Below, one piece after another: positions 50,723 through 59,972 of a stretch of 64,000 bases of DNA; positions within the stretch are counted from its first letter, which is position 1; each line of letters opens with the position of its first letter. Position numbers and translations under genes: made by a program. Source of the stretch: Pseudomonas frederiksbergensis (GTDB lineage Bacteria; Pseudomonadota; Gammaproteobacteria; Pseudomonadales; Pseudomonadaceae). The DNA is taken from NCBI RefSeq assembly GCF_003732275.1, contig NZ_MOBM01000039.1:186001-250000 (forward strand), written 5' to 3'. Under the pieces are notes generated by a model. It was not told the origin of the DNA. It worked only from the letters and a program-made list of their open reading frames with translations, and made no database searches.

Positions 50723-51460
50723 ATGAGCCAAACCGAACCGCTAGACCAAGATCCCGTGTTCCAGTTGAAGGGCAGCATGCTCGCCATTACGGTGCTGGAA
50801 CTGGCCCGTAACGACCTTGAGAGCCTTGATCGGCAACTGGCCGCCAAGGTCGCCCAGGCGCCCAACTTCTTCAGCAACGCGCCGCTGGTACTGGCCCTGG
50901 ACAAACTTCCAGCCAACGAAGGCTCGATCGATCTGCCGGGGCTGATGCGCATCTGCCGCCAACATGGCCTGCGTACCCTGGCGATCCGTGCCAGCCGCAT
51001 TGAAGACATTGCCGCCGCCATTGCGGTCGATCTGCCAGTGCTGCCGCCGTCCGGCGCCCGTGAGCGGCCGCTCGACCCGAACGAAGGCACTGTTGCGAAA
51101 AAACCGGAAAAACCACCGGAACCGACCATCAAACCGACCAAAATCATTACCTCGCCGGTACGCGGTGGCCAGCAGATTTATGCCCAGGGTTGCGATTTGG
51201 TGGTGATTTCGTCGGTCAGCCCGGGGGCGGAACTTCTCGCCGATGGGAACATCCATGTATACGGCGCGATGCGCGGTCGTGTCTTGGCCGGCGTCAAAGG
51301 TGACACGAAGGCCAGGATTTTCTGTCAGCAAATGACCGCCGAACTGGTCTCCATCGCCGGCCATTACAAGGTTTCCGAGGATCTGCGTCGTGATCCATTG
51401 TGGGGCGCGGGCGTACAAGTCAGCCTGTCGGGCGACGTGTTGAACATCATTCGGCTTTAA
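50723..51460 (+). CDS. minC: Septum site-determining protein MinC
   Basis: A 245-residue inhibitor of FtsZ ring formation. N-terminal domain (residues ~1-100) blocks FtsZ; after a Pro-rich linker (PEKPPEPTIKPTK) the C-terminal beta-helix (~145-240) has VRGGQQIYAQGCDLVV, GNIHVYGAMRGRVLAG and the FCQQMTAELVSIAGHY blocks that bind MinD. The start at 50723 gives the normal Pseudomonas length; there is no strong ribosome site. Confidence 0.96.
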   Translation: MSQTEPLDQDPVFQLKGSMLAITVLELARNDLESLDRQLAAKVAQAPNFFSNAPLVLALDKLPANEGSIDLPGLMRICRQHGLRTLAIRASRIEDIAAAIAVDLPVLPPSGARERPLDPNEGTVAKKPEKPPEPTIKPTKIITSPVRGGQQIYAQGCDLVVISSVSPGAELLADGNIHVYGAMRGRVLAGVKGDTKARIFCQQMTAELVSIAGHYKVSEDLRRDPLWGAGVQVSLSGDVLNIIRL

Positions 51461-51661
51461 CGGATACTGCCGCATTTTCCAAGCATCTCTAAAACGTAGC
51501 GAAAACGGCTCAAACGAAGTAGGAAAAAGGCTAAAAGCAGTGTTTACCGGGGGTAAACGCCGCTCAGAACCGGATTCCAGCCAAGGCTGTCCGACTGCAG
51601 TAGTTTTTCAAGAGATGTTTTTCAGGGGCTAAACGTCCTTTTTCCTTAGGGGTAAAACACC

Positions 51662-52474
51662 TTGGCCAAGATTCTCGTGGTTACATCCGGCAAGGGTGGT
51701 GTGGGTAAGACCACCACCAGCGCCGCTATCGGTACCGGCCTCGCTTTGCGTGGTCACAAAACAGTAATCGTCGACTTCGACGTTGGTTTGCGTAACCTCG
51801 ACCTGATCATGGGTTGCGAGCGCCGCGTGGTGTATGACTTCGTCAACGTGGTAAACGGCGAAGCCAACCTGCAACAGGCTCTGATCAAAGACAAGCGTCT
51901 GGAAAACCTCTACGTACTGGCCGCCAGTCAGACTCGCGATAAAGACGCGCTGACTGTCGAAGGCGTCGAAAAAGTCCTGATGCAGCTCAAGGAAGACTTC
52001 GAATTTGTGGTCTGCGACTCTCCGGCGGGTATTGAGAAAGGCGCCCACCTGGCCATGTACTTCGCTGACGAAGCGATTGTAGTGACCAACCCGGAAGTCT
52101 CCTCCGTACGTGACTCGGACCGCATGCTGGGCCTGTTGGCCAGCAAATCCCGTCGCGCCGAAAACGGCGAAGACCCGATCAAGGAACACCTGCTGCTGAC
52201 TCGCTACAACCCTACACGCGTGAGCAACGGCGAAATGCTCGGCGTCGAAGATGTCAAGGAAATCCTGGCGGTGACCCTGCTGGGCGTGATTCCGGAATCG
52301 CAAGCCGTCCTCAAGGCCTCCAACCAGGGCGTGCCGGTGATTCTGGACGACCAGAGCGACGCCGGTCAGGCGTACAGCGATGCTGTTGATCGTCTGCTGG
52401 GTAAAACCGTGGACCATCGTTTCCTCGATGTCGAGAAGAAGGGATTCTTCGAGCGACTTTTTGGAGGTAGGTAA
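51662..52474 (+). CDS. minD: Septum site-determining ATPase MinD
   Basis: A 270-residue deviant-Walker ATPase that recruits MinC to the membrane. TTG start at 51662 (AKILVVTSGKGGVGKTTT) with AGGGG upstream. Deviant P-loop KGGVGKTTT (~10-18), DFDVGLRNLD (Switch I) and a C-terminal amphipathic helix (KKGFFERLFGG) for membrane attachment. The 200 bases after minC contain no gene. Confidence 0.98.
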   Translation: MAKILVVTSGKGGVGKTTTSAAIGTGLALRGHKTVIVDFDVGLRNLDLIMGCERRVVYDFVNVVNGEANLQQALIKDKRLENLYVLAASQTRDKDALTVEGVEKVLMQLKEDFEFVVCDSPAGIEKGAHLAMYFADEAIVVTNPEVSSVRDSDRMLGLLASKSRRAENGEDPIKEHLLLTRYNPTRVSNGEMLGVEDVKEILAVTLLGVIPESQAVLKASNQGVPVILDDQSDAGQAYSDAVDRLLGKTVDHRFLDVEKKGFFERLFGGR

Positions 52475-52728
52475 TGAACCTTTTTGACTTCTTTCGTGCC
52501 AGTAAAAAGGTCAGCACCGCGTCGGTAGCGAAAGAGCGTCTACAGATCATCGTGGCGCATGAACGCGGCCAGCGCAGTACGCCGGACTACCTGCCAGCCT
52601 TGCAGAAGGAACTGGTGGAAGTGATCCGCAAGTACGTCAATATCGGGTCCGATGACGTGCATGTCGCTCTGGAAAACCAGGGCAGTTGCTCGATCCTGGA
52701 ACTCAATATCACCCTGCCAGATCGCTGA
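52474..52728 (+). CDS. minE: Cell division topological specificity factor MinE
   Basis: An 84-residue protein that stimulates MinD ATPase and drives pole-to-pole oscillation. N-terminal membrane/MinD-binding helix MNLFDFFRASKKVSTASVAKERLQIIVAHER, then a dimerisation domain. Its ATG overlaps the minD stop by one base. Confidence 0.98.
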   Translation: MNLFDFFRASKKVSTASVAKERLQIIVAHERGQRSTPDYLPALQKELVEVIRKYVNIGSDDVHVALENQGSCSILELNITLPDR

Positions 52729-52746
52729 GTCGATCCGGCGGGAGCC

Positions 52747-52883
52747 ACGGCGGCTCAGAACCTTTGAGCCCGTGTAGGAGTTGCCGCAGGCTGCGATCTT
52801 TTGATCTTGTTTTAACAGCAAAATCAAAAGATCGCAGCCTGCGGCAACTCCTACACGGGACAATGAAGGTTCTGAGCCGCCGT
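52747..52883. repeat. Long inverted repeat containing a REPIN, GATCGCAGCC class
   Basis: Arms of about 60 bases: ACGGCGGCTCAGAACCTT... and ...AAGGTTCTGAGCCGCCGT outside, CCCGTGTAGGAGTTGCCGCAGG / inverse inside, and AAAGATCGCAGCC / inverse at the centre. The pairing extends well past the usual REP ends on both sides. Confidence 0.88.
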
Positions 52884-52908
52884 TGGCGTTTGTTACGAGG
52901 CTGTTTTA

Positions 52909-53544
52909 ATGCCGTTGTCCAACATCCGTATCATCCATCAGGACGCCGCCGTACTGGTGGTGGACAAACCGACCCTGTTGCTCTCCGTCCCTGGCCGGGC
53001 TGATGACAACAAGGACTGCCTGATTACGCGCCTGCAAGAAAACGGCTACCCGGAAGCACGAATTGTTCATCGGCTGGACTGGGAAACTTCCGGCATCATT
53101 CTGCTGGCCCGTGACCCGGACACTCATCGCGAGCTGTCTCGGCAATTTCACGACCGAGAAACCGAAAAAGCCTACACCGCCCTGTGCTGGGGACAACCGG
53201 AACTGGACAGCGGCAGCATCGACCTGCCCCTGCGCTACGATCCGCCGACCAAGCCACGCCATGTGGTGGACCACGAGTTCGGCAAGCATGCCCTGACATT
53301 CTGGCGTGTGCTGGAGCGTTGTGGCGACTGGTGCCGCGTCGAGCTGACGCCGATCACCGGCCGTTCTCACCAGTTGCGTGTGCATATGCTCTCCATCGGT
53401 CACCCGCTGTTGGGTGATGGGCTCTATGCCCATGAGCAAGCACTCACTGCCTGGCCACGTCTGTGCCTGCACGCGAGCATGCTCAGCTTCACTCATCCCC
53501 AGACGGGCGAACGCCTGCGCTTCGAGTGCCCTGCACCGTTCTAA
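52909..53544 (+). CDS. RluA family pseudouridine synthase
   Basis: A 211-residue enzyme converting uridine to pseudouridine in RNA. Catalytic motif HRLDWETSGIILLAR (Asp ~52), then the YTALCWG, LTPITGRSHQLRVHM and GHPLLGDGLY blocks of the family. No S4 domain, so it resembles RluA (23S/tRNA) rather than RluC/D. It follows minE after the long inverted repeat. Confidence 0.93.
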   Translation: MPLSNIRIIHQDAAVLVVDKPTLLLSVPGRADDNKDCLITRLQENGYPEARIVHRLDWETSGIILLARDPDTHRELSRQFHDRETEKAYTALCWGQPELDSGSIDLPLRYDPPTKPRHVVDHEFGKHALTFWRVLERCGDWCRVELTPITGRSHQLRVHMLSIGHPLLGDGLYAHEQALTAWPRLCLHASMLSFTHPQTGERLRFECPAPF

Positions 53545-53559
53545 GGCCAATGAGCAACC

Positions 53560-53649
53560 TGTGGGAGCGGGCTTGCTCGCGAAGAGGGAGTGCCAGTCGA
53601 CATCCATGTCGCCTGATACACCGCTTTCGCGAGCAAGCCCGCTCCCACA
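53560..53649. repeat. REPIN, GTGGGAGCGGGC class
   Basis: TGTGGGAGCGGGCTTGCTCGCG and its inverse, between the pseudouridine synthase and aminopeptidase genes. Confidence 0.93.
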
Positions 53650-53754
53650 AGGAGATCTCTGGCAGGCACAGATTCGAGTGCAACCCAGCAGCAGGCCGCC
53701 GCCAATTCTGTGGCCAATACGTTAAACTGGCGCCACTGCTGTCTGGAGCTTCTT

Positions 53755-55044
53755 ATGCGCGAAGAGTTGAACCAAGGCCTGATCGACTTCCTCAAGGCCT
53801 CCCCTACCCCGTTCCATGCCACCGCCAGCCTTGTTCAGCGTCTGGAAGCGGCCGGCTTTATGCGCCTCGACGAGCGCGAGCCGTGGAACACCGAAGCCAA
53901 TGGTCGTTACTACGTCACCCGTAACGACTCTTCGATCGTCGCGTTCAAAATGGGCCGTCATTCGCCTCTGCACGGCGGTATCCGCCTGGTCGGTGCGCAC
54001 ACCGATAGCCCGTGTCTGCGGGTCAAACCCCAGCCGGAACTGCAACGCCAGGGCTTCTGGCAACTGGGTGTCGAAGTTTATGGCGGTGCACTGCTGGCGC
54101 CGTGGTTCGACCGCGATCTGTCTCTGGCCGGCCGTGTGACGTTCCGCCGTGATGGCAAGGTCGAGAGCCAGTTGATCGACTTCAAGGCACCGATCGCGAT
54201 CATTCCGAACCTGGCCATTCACCTCAATCGCGAAGCCAACATGGGCTGGGCGATCAATGCCCAGACCGAACTGCCGCCGATCCTCGCGCAATTCGCCGGT
54301 GACGAGCGCGTGGACTTCCGCGCCGTGCTCACCGATCAACTGGCCCGCGAACATGGCCTGAACGCTGACGTGGTGCTCGATTACGAGCTGAGCTTCTACG
54401 ACACCCAAAGCGCCGCGGTCATCGGCCTGCATGGCGATTTCATTGCGGGCGCGCGCCTCGATAACTTGCTGTCGTGCTACGCCGGTCTGCAAGCTTTGCT
54501 GACAACCGAAACCGACGAAACCTGCGTGCTGGTCTGCAACGATCACGAAGAAGTCGGTTCCTGCTCGGCCTGTGGCGCCGACGGCCCGATGCTTGAGCAA
54601 ACCCTGCGTCGTCTGTTGCCCGAAGGGGATGAATTCGTACGGACCATTCAGAAATCCCTGCTGGTCTCAGCCGACAACGCCCACGGCGTGCATCCCAACT
54701 ATGCGGACAAGCACGACGCCAACCACGGCCCGAAACTCAACGCCGGCCCGGTGATCAAGGTCAACAGCAACCAGCGCTACGCCACCAACAGCGAAACTGC
54801 CGGCTTCTTCCGCCACTTGTGCATGGCCGAAGAAGTCCCGGTGCAGAGCTTCGTGGTGCGCAGCGACATGGGCTGCGGCTCGACCATCGGCCCGATCACC
54901 GCCAGCCATCTGGGCGTGCGCACTGTGGACATCGGTCTGCCGACGTTCGCCATGCACTCGATCCGCGAGCTGTGCGGCAGCCATGACCTGGCGCACCTGG
55001 TCAAAGTGCTGAGCGCGTTCTACGCCTGCCGCGAATTGCCGTAG
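53755..55044 (+). CDS. apeB: M18 family aspartyl aminopeptidase
   Basis: A 429-residue dinuclear metallopeptidase that removes N-terminal acidic residues. Metal ligands are in GAHTDSPCLRVKP (His), CNDHEEVGS (Glu pair) and SDMGCGSTIGPI; the last ligand His lies near TFAMHSIRELCG. ATG 53755 follows GGAGC. It is probably a cytoplasmic tetrahedral 12-mer in this family. Confidence 0.95.
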   Translation: MREELNQGLIDFLKASPTPFHATASLVQRLEAAGFMRLDEREPWNTEANGRYYVTRNDSSIVAFKMGRHSPLHGGIRLVGAHTDSPCLRVKPQPELQRQGFWQLGVEVYGGALLAPWFDRDLSLAGRVTFRRDGKVESQLIDFKAPIAIIPNLAIHLNREANMGWAINAQTELPPILAQFAGDERVDFRAVLTDQLAREHGLNADVVLDYELSFYDTQSAAVIGLHGDFIAGARLDNLLSCYAGLQALLTTETDETCVLVCNDHEEVGSCSACGADGPMLEQTLRRLLPEGDEFVRTIQKSLLVSADNAHGVHPNYADKHDANHGPKLNAGPVIKVNSNQRYATNSETAGFFRHLCMAEEVPVQSFVVRSDMGCGSTIGPITASHLGVRTVDIGLPTFAMHSIRELCGSHDLAHLVKVLSAFYACRELP

Positions 55045-55069
55045 CCCTTGGTGATTAAAAGGTAACTTT

Positions 55070-55201
55070 TGTGGCGAGGGAGCTTGCTCCCGCTCGGCTG
55101 CGAAGCAGTCGTAACTTGGCGAACCCAGTCTCACTGATAACCTGATATTGCTTGTTTTTGGGGCTGCTTCGCAGCCCAACGGGAGCAAGCTCCCTCGCCA
55201 C
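55070..55201. repeat. REPIN, GTGGCGAGGGAGC class
   Basis: TGTGGCGAGGGAGCTTGCTCCC and its inverse around a ~88-base centre. Confidence 0.92.
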
Positions 55202-55275
55202 GATGATCTTCATCACCTCCGCTCGTCCGAAAGCCGCCTAGACTTGCAATACCCCTCTCCGACAAGGCTGTCACC

Positions 55276-55452
55276 ATGATCTCCATGTCTTCGTTCCACG
55301 CCATGCTGATCCCGATTCTTTCCGGGATGATCATGCTGGCCATCGGCTTCAACTTTCGCGACAAGAACGCCGGTGTGTTCGCGATGTGGGTTGGCATGCT
55401 GATGATCCTCGCCACCGTGATCTACAAGATCCTCGCCAAACTCAACGAATAA
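55276..55452 (+). CDS. 58-residue membrane protein
   Basis: ATG 55276 opens a short frame. Two hydrophobic helices (SFHAMLIPILSGMIMLAIGF and GVFAMWVGMLMILATVIYKIL) flank a charged loop NFRDKNA. Codon use is typical of the organism, with almost all wobble bases G or C. A second in-frame ATG is at 55285. It lies just before the MscS-type channel gene; a link is possible but not shown. Confidence 0.55.
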   Translation: MISMSSFHAMLIPILSGMIMLAIGFNFRDKNAGVFAMWVGMLMILATVIYKILAKLNE

Positions 55453-55527
55453 ATCCTCACGTGGCTCGCATTGATTTTGACGGGCTCGTACACTCGGCCG
55501 ATTCGCTCATCCGAGGTTGACCGCCTA

Positions 55528-57684
55528 GTGTTCGCTCGTCTTTTTGCCCTGCCGTGTTTGTTTCTTGTCTGCCTGATGACACTGCTGCCGATGGCACCTG
55601 CCCAGGCAGTCAGTTTGCCGGGGCTGCTCAACGGCTCGGCGAAAACCCAGCCGCAAGCACAAGCGCCGCTGGGGCAGTCGCTGGACGAAGTCATCAAATC
55701 CCTGGAAAACGATCAGCAGCGCACCCAGCTACTGACGGACCTGAAAAAACTTCGCGACGTCACCCAAAAGGCTCAGCCGACCACTGAAGAAGGCGTGCTG
55801 GGGCTGATCGGCGGCACGCTGGCTGGTTTCGAGAAGCAATTTTCCGGCGCCGACAGCCCTCTCAATCGCTGGTCCGAAGAGGTCGATCTGGCCAAGGATG
55901 AACTGGCGGCGCTGATGCTGCCGGCCAATGAATGGCTGCCGATCATCTTCGCGTTCGCTGTGATCCTGATGGTCTGGAGCCTGCTGGCCGCCGCCCTGAT
56001 CTGGCTCGGTCACCGGGTGCGCATGCGCTTTGGCCTCACCGAAGAATTGCCGCAACACCCCAAGGCCCTGGACATGTTGCGCTTCGCCTTGCGCAAACTC
56101 GGGCCGTGGCTGATTGCCTTGGTCATGACGGTTTACATGACCTACGCCCTGCCTTCGTCATTGGGCAAAAGCCTGGCCATGGTGCTGGCCTATGCGCTGG
56201 TGGTCGGTACCTGTTTCTCGGCGATCTGCGTGATTGCGTTCTCCGTGCTGGATGGCCCGCATCGCCATCGCGCCTTGTACATCCTGCGGCATCAGGCCTT
56301 CCGCCCGTTGTGGCTGATCGGCAGTTTCGCCGCCTTCGGTGAAGCCCTGAGCGATCCACGCCTGGTTGAAAGCCTCGGCAGTCACCTGGCGCACACAGCA
56401 GCGACGTTCGCCAATGTGTTGGCAGCGATCTTCACCGGTTTTTTCATTCTGCTTTTCCGTCGGCCCATCGCCCACTTGATCCGCAACCAACCATTGTCCC
56501 GGCGCCTGACTCGTCGAGCCTTGAGCGACACGATCGAAATCCTCGGCACCTTTTGGTATCTGCCCGCGCTGGTGCTGGTGGGCATCTCGCTGTTTGCCAC
56601 CTTCGTCTCCGCCGGCGATACCAGCACGGCCTTGCGTCAGTCACTGATCTGCACTGTGCTGCTGGTGTTGTGCATGGTCATCAACGGGTTGGTGCGCCGC
56701 CACTCACTCAAACCGCAACGCAGCGTAAAGCGCCACGCGCTGTATTCGGATCGCCTGAAAAGCTTTTTCTACACCCTCGCTCATCTGCTGGTGTGGCTGG
56801 CATTCATCGAACTCGGCCTGCGGGTCTGGGGAATGTCGTTGATCCGCTTCACCGAAGGCGAAGGCCATGAAGTCAGCGTCAAACTGTTCAGCCTCAGTGG
56901 CACGCTGATTTTTGCCTGGCTGATCTGGATCCTCAGCGACACCGCCGTGCATCACGCCCTCACCCGCTCGCGCAAAGGCCTGGCCAATGCCCGGGCGCAG
57001 ACGATGATGCCGCTGATCCGCAACGTGCTGTTCGTGGCGATTTTCATCATTGCGCTGATCGTCGCCCTGGCGAACATGGGCATGAATGTCACGCCGTTGC
57101 TGGCCGGTGCCGGCGTGATCGGTCTGGCCATCGGTTTCGGCGCGCAGTCGCTGGTGGCCGACCTGATCACCGGGCTGTTCATTATCATTGAAGACTCCCT
57201 GGCCATCGACGACTACGTGGACGTCGGCGGCCATCTGGGCACGGTCGAAGGGCTGACCATCCGCACCGTGCGCCTGCGGGACATCGACGGCATCGTCCAT
57301 ACCATTCCGTTCAGTGAAATCAAAAGCATCAAGAACTACTCCCGGGAATTCGGCTACGCGATCTTCCGGGTGGCGGTGCCCTCCAACATGGACATCGACG
57401 AGGCGATCAAACTGATGCGCGAGGTCGGCCAGAAAATGCGCACCGACCCGCTGCAACGGCGAAACATCTGGTCGCCGCTGGAGATTCAGGGTGTCGAAAG
57501 TTTCGAGTCCGGCAACGCGATTCTTCGCGCGCGCTTCAAGACTGCGCCGATCAAGCAGTGGGAAGTTTCCCGGGCATTCAACCTGTCGCTCAAGCGACAT
57601 CTGGATGAAGCCGGGCTGGATCTGGCGACGCCGCGGATGAGTGTCCACGTTGCCACGGCGACGGGTGGGCCGCAGAAAGAATAG
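55528..57684 (+). CDS. Mechanosensitive ion channel family protein (MscS type)
   Basis: A 718-residue inner-membrane protein. GTG 55528 follows GAGG and gives a signal peptide (FARLFALPCLFLVCLMTLLP, cleavage near AQA). A periplasmic region (~30-140) is followed by about eleven membrane helices. The MscS core comes at ~510-620: pore helix ANMGMNVTPLLAGAGVIGLAIGFGAQSL, then the beta domain with SLAIDDYVDVGGHLGTVEGL and IPFSEIKSIKNYSRE. The long N-terminal region is MscK/YbdG-like rather than short MscS. It relieves osmotic downshock by opening under membrane tension. Confidence 0.92.
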   Translation: MFARLFALPCLFLVCLMTLLPMAPAQAVSLPGLLNGSAKTQPQAQAPLGQSLDEVIKSLENDQQRTQLLTDLKKLRDVTQKAQPTTEEGVLGLIGGTLAGFEKQFSGADSPLNRWSEEVDLAKDELAALMLPANEWLPIIFAFAVILMVWSLLAAALIWLGHRVRMRFGLTEELPQHPKALDMLRFALRKLGPWLIALVMTVYMTYALPSSLGKSLAMVLAYALVVGTCFSAICVIAFSVLDGPHRHRALYILRHQAFRPLWLIGSFAAFGEALSDPRLVESLGSHLAHTAATFANVLAAIFTGFFILLFRRPIAHLIRNQPLSRRLTRRALSDTIEILGTFWYLPALVLVGISLFATFVSAGDTSTALRQSLICTVLLVLCMVINGLVRRHSLKPQRSVKRHALYSDRLKSFFYTLAHLLVWLAFIELGLRVWGMSLIRFTEGEGHEVSVKLFSLSGTLIFAWLIWILSDTAVHHALTRSRKGLANARAQTMMPLIRNVLFVAIFIIALIVALANMGMNVTPLLAGAGVIGLAIGFGAQSLVADLITGLFIIIEDSLAIDDYVDVGGHLGTVEGLTIRTVRLRDIDGIVHTIPFSEIKSIKNYSREFGYAIFRVAVPSNMDIDEAIKLMREVGQKMRTDPLQRRNIWSPLEIQGVESFESGNAILRARFKTAPIKQWEVSRAFNLSLKRHLDEAGLDLATPRMSVHVATATGGPQKE

Positions 57685-57700
57685 CCTTGGCTGTCAGGCC

Positions 57701-57784
57701 GCCATCGCGAGCAGGCTCGCTCCCACATGGGGTTTTGTGAACGACATAGATCCATTGTGGGAGCGAGCCTGCTCGCGATGGCGG
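57701..57784. repeat. REPIN, GTGGGAGCGAGCC class
   Basis: GCCATCGCGAGCAGGCTCGC and inverse around a ~35-base centre, between convergent genes. Confidence 0.93.
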
Positions 57785-57804
57785 CGACTCGGTTTTTCTG
57801 CGAA

Positions 57805-58518
57805 CTAAACCACATCCACCCCGACATGAATCGCATCATGGCGCCAGAACTCCAGGTCACAGTCGATCAGTCGTTGATGTTGATCGTAATTGACCCGGGC
57901 AATCCGCAACCCCGGGCTGCCCACCGACACCCGTAAAGCCGCCGCCGCGTCCACCGACAACGCCGTCGGCACAATCTCGAAACGCACCCGCCCGTAGTGC
58001 AAGTCGTAATGCCGCGCATACAGCTCGGTCATCGACTGATTCAGATCGAAGTCCAGAATCCCCGGGAAAAACTGCGGGTTAAGATAGTGCTCCACATACA
58101 GCACCAATCGCCCGTCAATCCGTCGCGAGCGGCAGATCTGGATCACGCTCGACAGCGCCGGCAACTGCAACCAGGCACACACCGCCGCCGACGCCGGTTG
58201 CAACCGCGCCGAAATCACCTCGGTGGACGGCACCCGCCCCTGCGCACTGACCATCGCGTGAAAGTGGCTGCGCTGCATCAGGTTATAAGCCAGTCGCGGT
58301 GGCGACACGAACCAGCCGCGTCGCTCCTCGCGATAAATCTGGCCCTGGGCTTCCAGTTGCAACAATGCCTCACGCACGGTGATCCGCGTGGTACCGAACA
58401 ACTCACTGAGCTTGCGCTCCGCCGGCAACTTGCTCCCGGGCGCCAACAGCCCATGGTCGAGCTGTTCCTGCAGAACCTGCCCGATGGCTGTCACCGCTTT
58501 AGTTGTCTCGATGCGCAT
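57805..58518 (-). CDS. GntR family regulator with UTRA domain (HutC/PhnF subfamily)
   Basis: A 237-residue repressor-type protein. N-terminal winged helix LPAERKLSELFGTTRITVREALLQLEAQG (~30-58) and YREERRGWFVSPP. UTRA ligand-binding domain (~80-235), with VEHYLNP and YELHYGRV-like strands, binds small molecules in HutC/PhnF proteins. ATG 58518 is chosen over a TTG just upstream. It is divergent from the ABC operon, with PhnF-like palindromes at 58533 and 58812 in between. Confidence 0.93.
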   Translation of the reverse strand: MRIETTKAVTAIGQVLQEQLDHGLLAPGSKLPAERKLSELFGTTRITVREALLQLEAQGQIYREERRGWFVSPPRLAYNLMQRSHFHAMVSAQGRVPSTEVISARLQPASAAVCAWLQLPALSSVIQICRSRRIDGRLVLYVEHYLNPQFFPGILDFDLNQSMTELYARHYDLHYGRVRFEIVPTALSVDAAAALRVSVGSPGLRIARVNYDQHQRLIDCDLEFWRHDAIHVGVDVV

Positions 58519-58532
58519 CAACGTTACCTATC

Positions 58533-58544
58533 TGGACTAGACCA
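58533..58544. promoter_or_regulatory. PhnF-type operator candidate 1 (TGGACTAGACCA)
   Basis: A 12-base imperfect palindrome starting 15 bases before the regulator's start codon. It differs from TGGTCTAGACCA by one base. The PhnF site of Mycobacterium smegmatis, as I recall it, is TGGTATAGACCA. Confidence 0.55.
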
Positions 58545-58811
58545 GCACTGATTCAGGGCAGAACCGTGATTCAAATCGGTTCCTTCAACTGCCTGCAAGC
58601 CTAGGCACTGCACATGACTGACAGATGACAAAGCCGCCGAACGGTTGCGCCAGACACCTGCAATTTTATGGCCAAGTCCCTTTCATATCAGCTCTTTAGC
58701 CATGGTCTACGCTTATCTCGCACCCCGCGTATCCGAGCGCAGAAAATTCAGGCCGACCGGTCGTCGACATCAAAATGTCATCCAACCCGCCTAAATTGGC
58801 TCAGGTATTGC

Positions 58812-58823
58812 TGACCTAGACCA
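58812..58823. promoter_or_regulatory. PhnF-type operator candidate 2 (TGACCTAGACCA)
   Basis: Shares CTAGACCA and the first TG with site 1. It lies 46 bases before the binding-protein start, where it could block the operon promoter. The rest of 58545-58811 is gene-free. Confidence 0.5.
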
Positions 58824-58868
58824 ACACAACCGCAATCGCAGCGTTGAAAACGCCCAAAGGAGCTTCGG

Positions 58869-59933
58869 ATGAAACAGTTTTTCCTGGCATCACTGTTAGG
58901 CTCGACCATTGCCCTGTGCACCACCGCCATGGCGGCGGATGATCTGAAAACCCTGGAAGCCGCTGCGAAAGCGGAAGGCGCAGTCAACAGCGTCGGCATG
59001 CCCGATGACTGGGCCAACTGGAAAGGCACCTGGGAAGACCTGGCCAAGAAATATGGCCTGAAACACATCGACACCGATATGAGCTCGGCCCAGGAAATCG
59101 CCAAGTTCGCCGCCGAAAAAGACAATGCCAGCGCCGACATCGGCGACGTCGGTGCCGCCTTCGGCCCGATCTCGGTCAAGCAGGGCGTGGTGCAACCTTA
59201 CAAGCCAACTACCTGGGAACAGATTCCGGATTGGGCCAAGGACAAGGACGGTAACTGGGCGCTGGCCTACACCGGCACCATCGCGTTTATCGTCAACAAA
59301 AAACTGCTGCACGGTTCTGAAGCACCGACCAAATGGGCCGACCTCAAGACTGGCAAGTACAAAGTCTCTATCGGTGACGTGAGCACCGCGGCCCAGGCGG
59401 CCAACGGTGTACTGGCCGCCGCCCTCGCCAACGGTGGTGACGAGAAAAACATTCAGCCAGCCCTGTTGCTGTTCGCTGACATCGCCAAGCAAGGCCGCCT
59501 GTCCATGGCCAACCCGACGATCGCCACCATGGAAAAGGGTGAAATCGAAGTCGGTGTGGTCTGGGACTTCAACGGTTTGAGCTACAAGGCCAAGATGGCG
59601 AATCCGGATGACTACATCGTGCTGATTCCGTCCGACGGCTCGGTGATTTCCGGTTACACCACCATCATCAACAAATACGCGAAGAACCCGAACGCCGCCA
59701 AGCTGACCCGCGAATACATCTTCAGCGATGCCGGCCAAATCAACCTGGCGAAAGGCAACGCCCGTCCGATCCGCGCCGAACACCTGAAGCTGCCGGAAGA
59801 GGTCAAGGCCAAGCTGCTGCCTAACGAGCAGTACAAAAAGGTTACGCCGATCAAAGACGCCGATGCATGGGAAAAGACCTCCAAGTCGCTGCCGCAGAAG
59901 TGGCAGGAAGAAGTCATCATCAACATGCCGTAA
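58869..59933 (+). CDS. ABC transporter periplasmic binding protein
   Basis: A 354-residue protein with signal peptide (MKQFFLASLLGSTIALCTTA, cleavage near AMA-AD). It belongs to the iron/polyamine/AEP-type binding-protein group (SBP fold 2), with the early EAAAKAEGAVNSVGMPDDW and later ADIGDVGAAFGP and IGDVSTAAQAANGV segments. AAAGGAG precedes the ATG. No paired Tyr ligands of ferric-binding FbpA are seen. The substrate is probably a phosphonate or organophosphate, judged from operon partners and similarity of layout to PhnS. Confidence 0.88.
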   Translation: MKQFFLASLLGSTIALCTTAMAADDLKTLEAAAKAEGAVNSVGMPDDWANWKGTWEDLAKKYGLKHIDTDMSSAQEIAKFAAEKDNASADIGDVGAAFGPISVKQGVVQPYKPTTWEQIPDWAKDKDGNWALAYTGTIAFIVNKKLLHGSEAPTKWADLKTGKYKVSIGDVSTAAQAANGVLAAALANGGDEKNIQPALLLFADIAKQGRLSMANPTIATMEKGEIEVGVVWDFNGLSYKAKMANPDDYIVLIPSDGSVISGYTTIINKYAKNPNAAKLTREYIFSDAGQINLAKGNARPIRAEHLKLPEEVKAKLLPNEQYKKVTPIKDADAWEKTSKSLPQKWQEEVIINMP

Positions 59934-59939
59934 CACCGT

Positions 59940-59959
59940 AGATCCCCATTCGGGGATCT
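59940..59959 (+). promoter_or_regulatory. Short hairpin after the binding-protein gene
   Basis: AGATCCCC / GGGGATCT stem with a 4-base loop, followed directly by a REPIN. No T run, so it is more likely an RNA-stabilising structure than a terminator. Confidence 0.5.
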
Positions 59960-59972
59960 GATGGAGATCCAA

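Noticed and set aside
38711..55201. Regularly recurring palindromes considered as CRISPR
   Set aside because: Units are scattered over many kilobases with no regular spacers or cas genes.
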